A DNA stretch of 64,000 bases from contig NC_091119.1 in the NCBI RefSeq assembly GCF_040183065.1, positions 201,581,043 through 201,645,042 on the forward strand, in the 5' to 3' direction. Every line of letters starts with the position of its first letter. The stretch's first letter is position 1. A program made the position numbers and the translations under genes. The DNA is from Periplaneta americana. Lineage: Eukaryota; Arthropoda; Insecta; Blattodea; Blattidae. Below the pieces are notes generated by a model, which saw only the letters and a program-made list of their open reading frames with translations, was not told the origin of the DNA and searched no databases. Of this stretch, positions 12,777-23,817 are shown one piece after another.

Positions 12777-13459
12777 TTATGCTTTCTTACCGCATCACCA
12801 TGTGACAAGTAAATTAGCTTATAAAAGACAACAGACAACCTGTTACCAACTGATCCACCACAACCACATGTAAGTTAAAACGGAACTTATTTGCAGTTAA
12901 ATGTAGAATTAGTGTAGTTACTAAGTGCACTATTTCTTTGCTCAAAATAAACAAGAGCTACAATGCTCAGTTGTATGACTTTAATCGGCCCTTATTTATC
13001 AATGCTGCTTACAAGTAAAATCCACGTTATGGTTTTCAGCGTATCTTGAGATTCTTCGCTATACTGGAGAATTAGCACGGTCACTTTGAACCGTGCCGTT
13101 ACGTTTAACACCAAATTTAAGTAAATACACAATGTCACCAACATAAGAACGTGACGTTGGTGTGTGGCGTAGTTGGCGGGAGAAATTTTTTCTCTCTCTG
13201 TCTACCTCCTTCGTTCTGAACATTATTGAGAGATAGCACCACTGTTAGCGACAATGTGTATTTGCGTAAATATTGCGAGTAAATTATGACGAGTGCCTTA
13301 GATGAGAGGCTCGGGACAGAAACAGTTTTGCTGTAGCGCATGCGCGGACCTCTCATGCAGTGGGAGCGTGATCCTTACTTGAATTTATTTTTGCGTGTAC
13401 TTGCAGATTAAATGATTGAGATCCCTTCTTGCTCCGGTTACAGGCCTTGCATTTACGAA
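12777..13459. other. Unassigned interval
   Basis: No gene or repeat recognised. Some CpG-richer sequence lies near 13080-13380; a 73-codon minus-strand frame there has no recognisable domain. Confidence 0.4.
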
Positions 13460-13737
13460 GGTTATGTTATGTTAGGTTAGCTTAGCTTAGATTAGCTTAG
13501 CTTAGGTTAGGTTAAATTAGCTTTGGTTAGGTTAGATTAGTTTTGGTTAGGTTAGCTTAGCTTTGGTTAGGTTAGGTTAGCTTAGGTTAGGTTAAATTAG
13601 CTTTGGTTAGGTTAGATTAGTTTTGGTTAGGTTAGGTTAGCTTTGGTTAGGTTAGGTTAGGTTAGCTTTGGTTAGGTTAGGTTAGCTTTGGTTAGGTTAG
13701 GTTAGCTTTGGTTAGGTTAGGTTAGGTTAGGTTAGCT
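13460..13737 (+). repeat. Degenerate interstitial TTAGG (insect telomere-type) repeats
   Basis: Many GGTTAGGTTAG words are interspersed with variants such as GCTTAGG, GCTTTGGTTAG and TTTTGGTTAG. TTAGG is the canonical telomeric repeat of most insects. The mixture of variants and flanking unique DNA indicates an internal degenerate array rather than a chromosome end. Confidence 0.85.
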
Positions 13738-15080
13738 TGATTTGGTTCGTCCATGTAGTAGTTAAAATTATATAATATGACAGTTTTTGATTCGTAATAT
13801 TGTTAAAAAATAATAGGCCTATAATGAAAGCGGTGAATAAGTTCATGGTCCTTAAATTTTTTTTTTTTCGTAAAAGGCTAGGTATTTTTCTATAGGCCAG
13901 AAATAAAACAGCAACGCCGTCATAATTACGTACTTTACGCTTTGGCGAACATTAACCGGAAATTTACTTTCCGTCATTTTAATTGTATTCCGTGAAACAC
14001 ATCTTTTTTCCTGTTAATTTCCTTGTGATAACCTAGTTTATTATCTTATTACATCTTCATTTTCATTTAATGCATTCAAATAACCGCCGTTGTACTACAT
14101 AAAACCTTGAACTTGACTAATGGAGTGAATTATTTAAGAATATAGTCGCGAATTTGACTACCACCATTTCGATTATATTTTGTTTGATACGGCTCGGTAC
14201 GGCCCGGTGACTAGTGGCCAGCGAGTAGAGTCGACTATCGATATTGGTCTGCCGTGCGTATTATCCAGTTGTTCCAGATTCTTCTTTGAGCATTGGGGCA
14301 AACTTGAATGGCAACACATCGTCCTGGTTAGTAACATCACGAAATTAGAGGGAAAACAAGCTGTAATAGCAGAGCAGTTAAAACACGTTCGTTCTGGGTA
14401 ACTCCAAACTTAATCATTTTCTCAGAAGAATTTGTTTATCCGAGAACACCAACATGTAATTCATGGAACCACTTCTGTATGTAGCATCCGTTCAGTAAAT
14501 AATTAGGTTACGTTTTCAAGAAAAGAAAGCGAGACTGACTTTATGAAGACACCCCTGGAAAATATACTTTTTAGTGGAAAAAATCGAAAAATCAGAGTCA
14601 CTGACTGCTTCAATGAGAAACCAATGTAGAACTATTCTATAATAATCTGGTTATTAGATTGTTAGAATCCATTCCTAAAGACTCTGATAACATCGTGAAG
14701 TTGTGATATCTTCATTGCCAATCTACTTCATCTTGTCAGTTGAATTTGTGCGCTCGGTTTGATTGACTGTGGTTTGTCTTGCAGAAATGTCTTGTGGGAA
14801 CTATATTTTAATACTCAGCGTATGTATTTTCACAGTGCTGTATTTGTTCGTAAATTTCTAATTTGAACATTAGGATTTAGAAACAGTGAAAGTTTTACAC
14901 GTTACATGATTGATCAATATTGAGAATTTCCGTTCCTCTTGACTTATAAAATTTGTACGCATTTCTAGTAGGTCGTATAGTGCACAGAGAGGTCTTGGTT
15001 TTGTGTGTATATAATTTTCGTATGCCTTAGCTCAGTTGAATGAAAAAAAAAAGTCTTTTAGAACGGCGCACAATATGTCA
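13738..15080. other. Unassigned interval
   Basis: AT-rich DNA. A 73-codon + frame at 14180-14401 is not recognised. No transposon ends or domains seen. Confidence 0.4.
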
Positions 15081-15089
15081 GAAATCAAA

Positions 15090-15433
15090 TCTAACTGGAC
15101 AAAATTTAAAACTTCTATGTAACAGCTTTTTTTTTTTAAACTTTGTACAGAAGCTACAGGTAGCATATATTTTTTGTATACAAACTATGATTGCGTTTGT
15201 ATAAGAGAAAGTAATCCTTTGTAGAAGATGATTTTTAAACATTACTAATAACTCGTCTACTATTAAACAGATCTTCATGAAAATTTGTACTGGAGTTACA
15301 GATAGCATATTATTATTTGTGTACAAACTGTGTAAGAGGAAGTACTCCTTTATATAGGGTGGCTTCAGATAAAATTAATAACTTGTCTTGTATTTAAGAG
15401 ATTTTCATGAAATTTTGTATAGAAATTACATGT

Positions 15434-15498
<65 letters not shown>

Positions 15499-15785
15499 TT
15501 CGTGTAGGAACTATAATTATATTTGTGTAAGAGGAACTACTCCTTTATAGCTGGTGATTTTAGACAAAATTTAACAACTTTTTTTTTCCTATCTAAGAGG
15601 TTTTCATGGAACTTTGTACAGGAGCTGCAGGAAGAAAATAATTTTATGTACGAAGTCTAATTACGTTTGTATAAGATGAAGTTCCTCTTTACAAAAGGTG
15701 AATTTAGACGAAATTAATAACTTCTCTTCTGTCTAACATATTTTTATGAAACTTTATACAGAAGTTAGAGGTAGCATATACACGT
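15090..15785. repeat. Degenerate tandem repeat of about 135-165 bp
   Basis: The word TTCATGAAATTTTGTA or a close variant recurs near 15275, 15407, 15603 and 15743, with a partial unit near 15125. Each is followed by a version of ACAGGAGTTACAGGTAGCAT, GTTTGTATAAGAG and GAAGTACTCCTTTA. Spacing varies because one unit carries an AT dinucleotide expansion. Confidence 0.7.
15437..15490. repeat. (AT)n microsatellite
   Basis: Uninterrupted AT dinucleotides followed by a T run, within one unit of the surrounding tandem repeat. Confidence 0.95.
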
Positions 15786-15807
15786 AATCAGAGTTTGTAG
15801 ACTCAGA

Positions 15808-15929
15808 ATCAGACGTGGGTTTTAGTTCGAAATTAGGGTTAAGATACAAATTAGATTTACTTTAAATATTATTTTAAGTGATCGGGCTTCATTTAATTTA
15901 GGATGCTCCTTGTTAAATTTATTATACTG
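15808..15929 (+). mobile_element. LINE 3'-UTR fragment (same family as 54440-55345)
   Basis: The segment from TTCGAAATTAGGGTTAAGAT to GGATGCTCCTTGTTA is the reverse complement of about 54590-54680, which lies in the 3' region of a minus-strand LINE. It ends exactly where the next repeat begins. Confidence 0.65.
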
Positions 15930-16787
15930 CTAGCCGTACCCGTGCGCTCCGCTGCACCCGTTAGAAATAAATATAAAGTAATTACATAATTAAAATAGGA
16001 CATTTGATCCAGGGAACATTCGTGTTTGATAGAAGGATAAATCGTTTATTATGTTACTTAATTTAAATTGTATTAAAAAAATTAAAATGCGATCATTTTG
16101 ATCCAGGACCACTCATTTGGTCATAAACATTATTTTAGGAAATACAGGAAACGAATGTACAGAATAGCCTATCATGTTTTCTGTGCATAAGAAGCTATTT
16201 TAATCTTACCTGTCCTCGATTCACTCAGAAGTTACTGTAATAACATTATAGCATTATGTCCATCTAGAGAAACTACACTTTCCAATGGTGAATTAATAAT
16301 TAATTAGCCTCTACAAATCGGTTAATTTAGCTTTCCGATATTACTTCATACAAACACAGAAACATTCTCTGTAGGCTATGTTTCATCGCATTCGATTGTT
16401 GTTGTCCAAGGCCTCTTATAGACGAAGTCATTTGTTTTTTATTTCATTACACCGCCTTAGATGGCGTTGTTATTGTAATTTTGAAACTCATTTATCTCAT
16501 TAAATATCAGTTCTATCAAAATTTTGGATAGAATAAAACTCATCGGAAATTATTTTTAAAGAAACTTTTGTCATGTAATATTTTTCAAGAAAATTAATAA
16601 TAAGGGAGATATTTCGATTTATTTAATTCAAGCCCCCTTATAACCCCTCTTTTAAATAAAATATTTTGAATGCCATATAGCCTAAATTCTAAGTTACAAC
16701 GAACTTAATTTATATTCTAATTCATCGAAATCCGTTCAGAAATTATCGCGTGAAAAGGTAACAAACATACAGACAGACAGACAGACA
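15930..16787 (+). mobile_element. RTE-type non-autonomous repeat, copy 1
   Basis: It starts CTAGCCGTACCCGTGCGCTC and ends ATCGCGTGAAAAGGTAACAA followed by ACAGACAGACAG. The phrase 'cgaaatccgttcag...acaaacatacagacagacag' is characteristic of the 3' region of RTE-clade LINEs and their short derivatives in insects. The second copy at 59453 starts at the same base and is closely similar. This suggests a defined internal-deletion family rather than random truncation. No frame is kept. Confidence 0.75.
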
Positions 16788-16805
16788 TAGAAATAAAAAA
16801 TTCTA

Positions 16806-17402
16806 ACCATGTGATGGACAGTATGGCAGGATTTTGCACAATGAACGTCTGAAACCAACAGCAGAATGTTCTGGAGTTTCGATTCCTTGCCACTAGATGC
16901 GCAGATGTTTATGTTTTATTCCTATTGTTGGGAACTGTTTTCGACATTTTGTGTCAACGTGAAAATGCAGTACACATTAAATCAACGACTCTTCCTTCTG
17001 AAGCATACTGGATTACGAATTCAATTACAGCTACTCAAAGGACATACCAGAGAGAATTTGGTGTTCGCAATCCTCCCAAAAGAAACACAATACTGGGACT
17101 GATAAACAAATTGGAAACAACTGGATCTCTGGTGAGTGAAAGGGGCAAGCATCGTTCATCTAGGCTTCCCACGGTTGTTGTTGACGTAAGAGCACGACTG
17201 GAGCAGTCACCCAAAAAAATCATTAAGACGTTTGTCGCAGGAGACAGGGTACACCTACTCAATGTGTCAGAGAGCCTAAAGCCATATAGGGTTACGGTTG
17301 TTCATCAGCTACAGGAACCAGATAAGGATAAAAGATTGAATTATTGTCGTTGGTTTCAGACGTTCATTGTGCAAAATCCTGCCATATTGTCCATCACATG
17401 GT
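16806..17402. repeat. 54-bp inverted duplication flanking transposase sequence
   Basis: Positions 16806-16859 are the reverse complement of 17349-17402 with one mismatch. The right arm is transposase-coding sequence (around CRWFQTFIVQNPAI), so the left arm is an inverted copy of part of the same gene. Confidence 0.9.
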
Positions 17403-17530
17403 TCACAGATGAAGAATGGTTCCTTTTAGCCGGTTATGTGACGACCTAATAATTTCCAGGAACCTGTGGCCACCGAGATCTCCGGATTTGACAACGCCGG
17501 ACAACATTTGCTATAGAGGTAAATAATCTC
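16866..17530 (+). pseudogene. Tc1/mariner-like transposase pseudogene with a DUF4817-type N-terminus
   Basis: A frame of 174 codons (16925-17449) carries a helix-turn-helix region with QREFGVRNPPKRNTILGLI and LINKLETTGSLVSERGKHRS. This resembles the DUF4817 N-terminal domain of insect Tc1/mariner-like transposases. WFTDEEWFLLAGYV follows, matching the region around the first catalytic aspartate. After the stop, 17467-17510 reads NLWPPRSPDLTTPDN, the conserved C-terminal catalytic block. The middle of the DDE/D domain, including the second acidic residue, is missing, so the copy is dead. Terminal repeats were not located. Confidence 0.8.
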
Positions 17531-18794
17531 CCAAAATTCCTCTACATTTTAGGTATAATAAATTGTCGCTAGCACAATTCGTTTTGAAACAATTAATGAA
17601 AGAAATGTGTCAGTTCTATATAAACCACTGTGTAGGATGTCTGAGAAGCAAGTTTGTAAAAATGACCAGAGATGATGTACCTCCATAAAAGAAAGGTTAG
17701 ACGAGTAACACAACGTGATTCATTTAATTGGCAATAAAAGGCGTGAATGACAACTGTAAAGAAGAAGGAGGCGAAGAAAAATTAAAGTTGAATCCTGGCG
17801 AGACAAAATTTATTAAAAAGAAATAGTTATTTCCATCTGAGCGAATATTGAACAAACATTAAGAGTACGGAACTCGTGGACAGCCAATGTGGAGTGAATG
17901 CAGCAGCCTCAAATAATTTAGGCTGAGAATTTGTGTGGTTCCTGCCCTGAACGAAGGAGAGGCTCTGAATAACCGAACTGCAAGTGACCGCCAAACAAGT
18001 TACAAACGACTTCTGGCACTGCCGAATGTTTACAACTCCCCTTCCTCGTACTCCTTCCTACACATTGACATCTTTGAGGAAGTCAGTGGAGGCTCGTAAT
18101 AATTATTAGACATGGATATTTTTATGAGAGTGTGGAGAAAACGATCATACTACGGAAAGATGACTTAATATGAGAACGACTTTTATACGAGAAAAGTAAA
18201 GATTGGTTACGAGGGATAGAATTTTCACAATTTTTCACTTTTTCTTTCTAAGATGAAGTCGTTAGTCCTTTGGTAATTCTTTTCTCCACGTTCTACTGAG
18301 TTAGTTCATAAGAGTATTTTTTGTTCTTTCAGGTACTTCTCACCATTTTCATACCGTAGTTCTTGGCCATAAATACACATGGTTTTAAAAAATGAGTTCG
18401 ATATTATAAGTCATATTTGTATTATACTTAAATTTACAGTTTTATATTTTAAATGTATAGCATTTATAGAGGAAATCCTGTGTTCTCGAATGACCAACAA
18501 TTCAACAAAAATCCTCTTATTAACAACTATAACTATAGGTATACTAATCTAAAATATAAGACCCACAAAATCCCCAATAATTCAAAGATATTAATCCTCC
18601 AATAACAATTCGTATATGAGGTACAAAAGAATAATCAATTTAAAACTTATTGCATCAATGAATCCTGGCTTCACACTCCAAAAAATTGCGCTAAAGTTTG
18701 TTGTGATCAAGTCTCCCATATTTTTGTGATCAGAAGTTGGTCACTTTAACTGCTCGGATTCTGTAAAGTTTTCTTTTTTTTTTTAATTTGCTAT
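17531..18794. other. Unassigned interval
   Basis: No long frames and no recognised element. It may include eroded 3' sequence of the preceding transposon. The right part is AT-rich. Confidence 0.4.
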
Positions 18795-19620
18795 TGCATT
18801 CATATAGTGTTCTGCCCAAGGGAAGATCTGCAAACCCAGCATTCTCCAGTCTTCCATATTTTCTGTCTTCCTCTTAGACTTCGCATATGATCCATGTATC
18901 TTAATGTCGTCTATCATATCTGATAACTTCTTCTGACACGAACTCTTCTCCCGTTCACCATTCCTTCCAGTTCATCCTTCAGTAGGCAGTTTCTTCTCAG
19001 CCAGTGACCCAACTAATTCTTTTTACCTCTTCCTGATCAGTTTCAGCATTATTATTTCTTCACCCACTCTTTCCAACACAGCTTTATTTCTTATTCTCTC
19101 TGTTGATTTCATATGCTCCATTCTTCTCCATATCCACATTTCAAATGCTTCTACTGTGCTCCAACCACGAGAAAGTCTCTGCCGGATGAGACGAAGGGGA
19201 GTAATGCTGTGAATGAATGTTGATGTCATAAGATCAAACACGTGGGTACTCATATCTCTATTGGCTAGCTCTCACAGCACAAACAATAACATTGATACAC
19301 ATATGTTTATACTACTCTAGTTACAAAATTAGATCACAGTTAATCTCCTGGTCTTTTAATATCTCCATACAGGAAATAACATATGCAGGAGAGCGCATGG
19401 TTTTTAAACTGACGTTATAACGGTAATATTATCTATCTACTTCGCTCCAATAGATGACGCAATAGTAAGCACATTCCTTTCACGGTTGATCTCCTGGTTG
19501 GAGAACAGTAGTCGCTTTTCTTCACTTCGTTGTGATGTCCACACTTCTGCCCCCGTACAATGTCACACTGCACACAAAACACTTTATTAATCTCTTTCTT
19601 AGTTCTTTTTCCAGAGATAG
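18795..19620 (-). mobile_element. LINE 3' end (second family) interrupted by a MITE
   Basis: On the minus strand this aligns with the LINE at 6046-6737, from the tail (GTTCTGCCCAAGGG at 18810) through AFEMWIWRRMEHMKSTERIR. It is split at CTTCTA/TAGTCGC by the 355-bp MITE at 19154-19508. The LINE resumes with the reverse complement of GGGCAGAAGTGTGGACATCA. Multiple frameshifts; non-functional. Confidence 0.8.
19154..19508 (-). mobile_element. MITE, TA-flanked (Tc1/mariner type), copy 1
   Basis: Terminal inverted repeats are CTGTGCTCCAACCACGAGA and, from the other end, CTGTTCTCCAACCAGGAG. The target is TA (19152-19153 and 19509-19510), and the uninterrupted LINE relative shows the empty site. 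A full-length inverted-orientation relative is at 47665-48029. Non-coding. Confidence 0.9.
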
Positions 19621-19770
19621 GGGCCTATGGCATAGGAAAAATTTGCAGAGTTTATCTGTCATCTGGCGGAAGCGAGATATGTATTACTTCTTAAATATCG
19701 CTATTGTTCACATAAAGATATGGTTCGTTCTTTTTGTATTTTGCCGCCCAAAGGGGTTCTACCCTTTATT

Positions 19771-19980
19771 TTTATTTTAGTAGGTTATTTTACGACGCTT
19801 TATCAACATCTTAGGTTATTTAGCGTCTGAATGAGATGAAGGTGATAATGGCGGTGAAATGAATCCGTGGTCCAGCACCGAAAATTACCCAGCATTTGCT
19901 CATATTGGGTTGAGGGAAAACCCCGGAAAAAACCTCTACCAGGTAACTTTCCCCGACCGGGAATCGAACCCGGACCACCT
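19771..19980 (-). mobile_element. 5'-truncated tRNA-derived SINE with 15-bp target duplication
   Basis: Perfect direct repeats GTTCTACCCTTTATT flank it at 19756-19770 and 19981-19995. On the minus strand it reads from GGTCCGGGTTCGATTCCCGG (B box and T-arm) to GCGTCGTAAAATAACC. The A-box half of the tRNA-like head is absent, so the copy was 5' truncated on insertion and lacks a complete internal Pol III promoter. Confidence 0.93.
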
Positions 19981-19995
19981 GTTCTACCCTTTATT

Positions 19996-20604
19996 CCGAG
20001 CCGCCACTGCTTGAGTTACCAAACCACAGATCATTGAGTGCCGCCGCTGGTTCCCAGAAGTAAGAAGTGTACGTATACGCAAGTGCCGTATTTAAATTGC
20101 TTGCATGTACTAGCGTATGTGACTTGGGAGGTCCGTCCTCTTGAGGCAAGCAGCAGTGTCTGGCATTTTTTCCCCTCTTGCAACGAAAAGCATCCATTAG
20201 GCTCCTCCATATTTTCCAGTTTGCGATAATGAGCGCTTGTATTCTAGGTAAACTGCAGAGGTCGTGTAGAGGCGTTAATGATGACGCAAGAGGAAGCGTT
20301 TGGGAGGGAAGTTGTGGACCAGGGAGAACTAATTGGACATTTAAGAGATTACGTGAAGGTCGTGGCATACCGCTGGGTTAATTTTAAGTCAGATTTCAAC
20401 GAAGCAGAAGTACGTACTTCTTAATATGCGTCGCCTCAAACCCACGATAAGCAAGATATAGATACTATCTGTACATATTAGCATTATACATGTTGTATTA
20501 TAATTATGACTAATAACTAACTATTCCTGAATTTTTTGACGTAAAACTCTTTTTTCTCACTAGGTACAAGAAGTATAACTTGGGAATTCACCGTCACATA
20601 AAAA
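19996..20604. other. Unassigned interval
   Basis: Slightly GC-richer. A 125-codon minus-strand frame (19991-20368) overlaps the SINE target site and has no recognised domain. Confidence 0.4.
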
Positions 20605-21800
20605 TTCAAGCCCCTCTCCTTGTTTTCCTTGTCTTCCCCTTGTTCTCCTTGTCTTCCCCTTTTCCCTTGTTTTCCCCTTGTTCTTGTCTTCCCCTTCTTC
20701 TCCTTATATTCCCATTATTCTCCTTATGTTCCCTTGGTTCTCCTTGTATTCCCCTTGTTCTCCTTGTATTCCCCTTGTTCTCCTTATGTTCCCTTAGTTC
20801 TCCTTGTATTCCCCTTGTTCTACTTGTATACCCCTTGTTCTACCTGTATTCCCCTTGTCCTCCTTGCATTCCCCTTGTTCTCCTTATATTCCCCTTGTTC
20901 TCCTTATATTCCCTTTGTTCTCCTTGTATTCCCCTTGTTCTCCTTGTATTCCCCTTGTTCTCCTTGTATTCCCCTTGTTCTCCTTGTATTCCCCTTGTTC
21001 TCCTTATATTCCCCTTGTTCTCCTTGTATTCCCCTTGTTCTCCTTGTATGCCCCTTGTTCTCCTTGTATTCCCCTTGTTCTCCTTGTATTCCCCTTTTTC
21101 TCCTTGTATACCCCCTGTTCTCCTTGTATTCCCCTTGTTCTCCTTGTATTCCCCTTGTTATCCTTGTATTCCCCTTGTTATCCTTGTATACCCCTTGTTC
21201 TTCTTGTATACCCCTTGTTCTCCTTGTATTCCCCTTGTTCTCCTTGTATTCCCCTTGTTCTACTTGTATTCCCCTTGTTCTCCTTGTATTCCCCTTCTTC
21301 TCCTTGTATTCCCCTTGTTCTCCTTGTATTCCCCTTGTTCTACTTTTATTCCCCTTGTTCTCCTTGTATTCCCCTTGTTCTCCTTGTATTCCCCTTGTTC
21401 TACTTGTATTCCCCTTGTTCTCCTTGTATTCCCCTTGTTCTCCTTGTATTCCCCTTGTTCTCCTTGTATTCCCCTTGTTATCCTTGTATTCCCCTTGTTC
21501 TCCTTGTATTCCCCTTGTTCACCTTGTATTCCCCTTGTTCTACTTGTATTCCCCTTGTTCTCCTTGTATTCCCCTTGTTATCCTTGTATTCCCCTTATTC
21601 TCTTTGTATTCCCCTTGTTCTCATTGTCCCCTTGTTATCCTTATATTCCCCTTATTCTCCTTCTATTCCCCTTGTTCTCGTTGTATTCCCCTTGTTATCC
21701 TTATATTCCCCTTATTCTCCTTGTATTCCCCTTGTTCTCCTTGTCCCCTTGTTATCCTTGTGTTCCCTTGGTTCTCCTCTTCCCCTTGTTCTCCTTGTAT
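20605..21800. repeat. Pyrimidine-rich minisatellite, array 2 (20-bp unit)
   Basis: About 60 nearly identical 20-bp units of the type TCCTTGTATTCCCCTTGTTC stay in perfect 20-bp register from about 20700 to 21600, then degrade. Three units make 60 bp, so each of the three + frames stays open for up to 417 codons and repeats a 20-residue Pro/Leu/Ser/Cys/Phe pattern. These frames are artefacts of stop-free pyrimidine DNA. The unit is a homogenised version of that in array 1. Confidence 0.95.
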
Positions 21801-21825
21801 GTGTGTATGTATTTATTTGTGTACC

Positions 21826-22090
21826 TGACATAATTAGAAACATTAAATCCTGACGTTTGAAATGGGCAGGGTATGTAGCACGTATGGGCGAATCCAGAAA
21901 TGCATATAGAGTGTTAGTTGGGAGGCCGGAGGGAAAGCCGAGGCGTAGATGGGAAGATAATATTAAAATGGATTTGAGAGAGGTGGGATATGAAGATAGA
22001 GAATGTATTAATCTTGTTCAGGATAGGGACCTATAGCAGGCTTATGTGAGGGCGGCAATGAACCTCCGTGTTCCTTAAAAGCCAGTAAGT
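21826..22090 (+). mobile_element. LINE fragment, main family, extreme 3' end
   Basis: It starts abruptly at CTGACATAATTAGAAACATT and encodes remnants of the [17 protein letters not shown] to NLRVP module. It has a short deletion after GRPEGK and a TAG near 22035, and ends TTCCTTAAAAGCCAGTAAGT. It abuts the minisatellite on the left and a TGTATG repeat on the right. Confidence 0.88.
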
Positions 22091-22092
22091 AA

Positions 22093-22124
<32 letters not shown>

Positions 22125-22314
22125 GTGTACTTTGTACGTCTACGAGTACAGCAACTGACCTATCACCTTTTCCACATTTGCTGCAGTGTTAATGTGTATG
22201 CTTTTCCTGTACATATTTTTTTATTTTATTCGTATGATAGTATATCCAGTGTCTTTCCATTATGTATTTATTTATTCTGTGAGATACAGCATTTGTGTAA
22301 ATCCTGTTACACTG

Positions 22315-22367
<53 letters not shown>

Positions 22368-22522
22368 TGCTGAAAAACATTTTTCCCTTTTTCCATCATA
22401 GTCTAAGCTTTACTTATGAAGTTATGAGTGTTTCAAAACCAATGTTTTTTTTTTTTTTCTAAATTTGATCATAATAAATTTGGACCCACGAATTCTGGTG
22501 GAATTAGATCTGGAATAATTTC
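22091..22522. repeat. Simple-repeat-rich interval: (TGTATG)n and (AT)n
   Basis: (TGTATG)n runs from about 22095 to 22130, and an (AT)n tract of about 48 bp lies at 22316-22363. The rest is unassigned. Confidence 0.8.

Positions 22523-22575
<53 letters not shown>
22523..22575. repeat. (TTA)n microsatellite
   Basis: About 17 TTA units directly abut the 5' end of the following LINE fragment. Confidence 0.95.
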
Positions 22576-22576
<1 letters not shown>

Positions 22577-22577
<1 letters not shown>

Positions 22578-23290
22578 TGTGTAGACAAAGTGTATGATTA
22601 TGTCTCGTGACCACAATATTGTACGAAATTGAAATATAAAAATTGGAGATTTATCCTTCGAAGAGGTGGGAAAATTCAAATGTCTTGGAGCAACAGTAAC
22701 AAATATAAATGACATTCGGGAGGAAATAAAACGCAGAATAAATATGGGAAATGCCTGTTATTATTCGGTTGAGAAGCTTTTGTCATCCAGTCTGCTGTCA
22801 AAAAATCTGAAAGTTAGAATTTATAAAACAGTTATATTACCGGTTTTCTATATGGTTGTGAAACTTGGACTCTCACTTTGAGAGAGGAACAGAGATTAAG
22901 GGTGTTTGATAATAAGGTTCTTAGGAAAATATTTGTGGCTAAGAGGGCTGAAGTTACAGGAGAATGGAGGAAGTTACACAACACAGAACTGCACGCATTG
23001 TATTCTTCACCTGACATAATTAGGAACATTAAATCCAGACGTTTCAGATGGGCAGGGCATGTAGCACGTATGGGCGAATCCAGAAATGCATATAGAGTGT
23101 TAGTTGTGAGGCTGGAGGTAATAATACCTTTGGAGAGGCCGAGACGTGGATGAGAGGATAATATTAAAATGGATTTGAGGGAGGTGGGATATGATTGTAG
23201 AGACTGGATTAATCTTGCTCAGGATAGGGACCAATGGCGGGCTTATGTGAGGGCGGCAATGAACCTCCGGTTTCCTTAAAAGTCATTTGT
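22577..23290 (+). mobile_element. 5'-truncated LINE, main family, frameshifted
   Basis: Residual coding sequence runs from [15 protein letters not shown] through [13 protein letters not shown] to [15 protein letters not shown] and ends with the AAGT-rich tail. A 1-bp loss near 22850 shifts the frame, and a TGA at about 23151 lies in the GRPEG region. The segment begins just after the polymerase motif C, so no catalytic aspartates remain. Confidence 0.9.
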
Positions 23291-23813
23291 AAGTGAGTAA
23301 GTAAGCCAGTTTCGGATTATAAAGATGAGTGAAGTCAATAACTGACCTCCCCACCGTGACCTTCAGTATCTATTGTGCGTCAGTTAATCCCCGAGTAGCC
23401 AGCAAAGGTTGCTCTGTTGTTAATTGATACAGTGCCTACTTAAAATGCCAGCTCTTCCCTGTGTTAGCCTTCGCCTGCACTTAATACAATGCCCAGCAAT
23501 TTCGTCTGCCTTATTAAAAGTGCAGCGACAGAGTCCAGGCAATGCAACGCAAATGGAAGCTGACAGAGTTTGCTAGAGCACGATGGTTACTATAGCAACC
23601 GACATGTTTACTCTCAGTGCATGCAAGATGGCTTTTCAAGGTATCTGGAAAAACGAGATGTTGACGTTTACCTTCATAGCAATTCTATCAGCGACGTGAC
23701 TCCGATACAGCCCACCTCGAATTTCTTTTTTTTTTTTTTTGTGGCGTACATGCTGCTTATGTCCGCACTATGCTGGCTGCAGTGATCACAAGAGGCCGTA
23801 TTGTGGCCAGGAC
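23291..23813. other. Unassigned interval
   Basis: It contains GTTACTATAGCAAC at 23586-23599, the same X-box-like word found in the founder unit of the 42-bp satellite. A 71-codon frame is not recognised. Confidence 0.4.
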
Positions 23814-23817
23814 GTAC

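Noticed and set aside
20580..21853. Three overlapping + strand frames of 349-417 codons as a Pro/Leu/Cys-rich protein
   Set aside because: They are the three phases of one 20-bp pyrimidine minisatellite; being open in all three frames shows lack of stops, not coding.
21795..22130. Target duplication of the LINE at 21826 (GTGTATGT-like)
   Set aside because: Both sides are TG/TATG simple sequence, so the match may be chance.
22095..22401. Small frames rich in Tyr/Ile as peptides
   Set aside because: They translate (TGTATG)n and (AT)n microsatellites.
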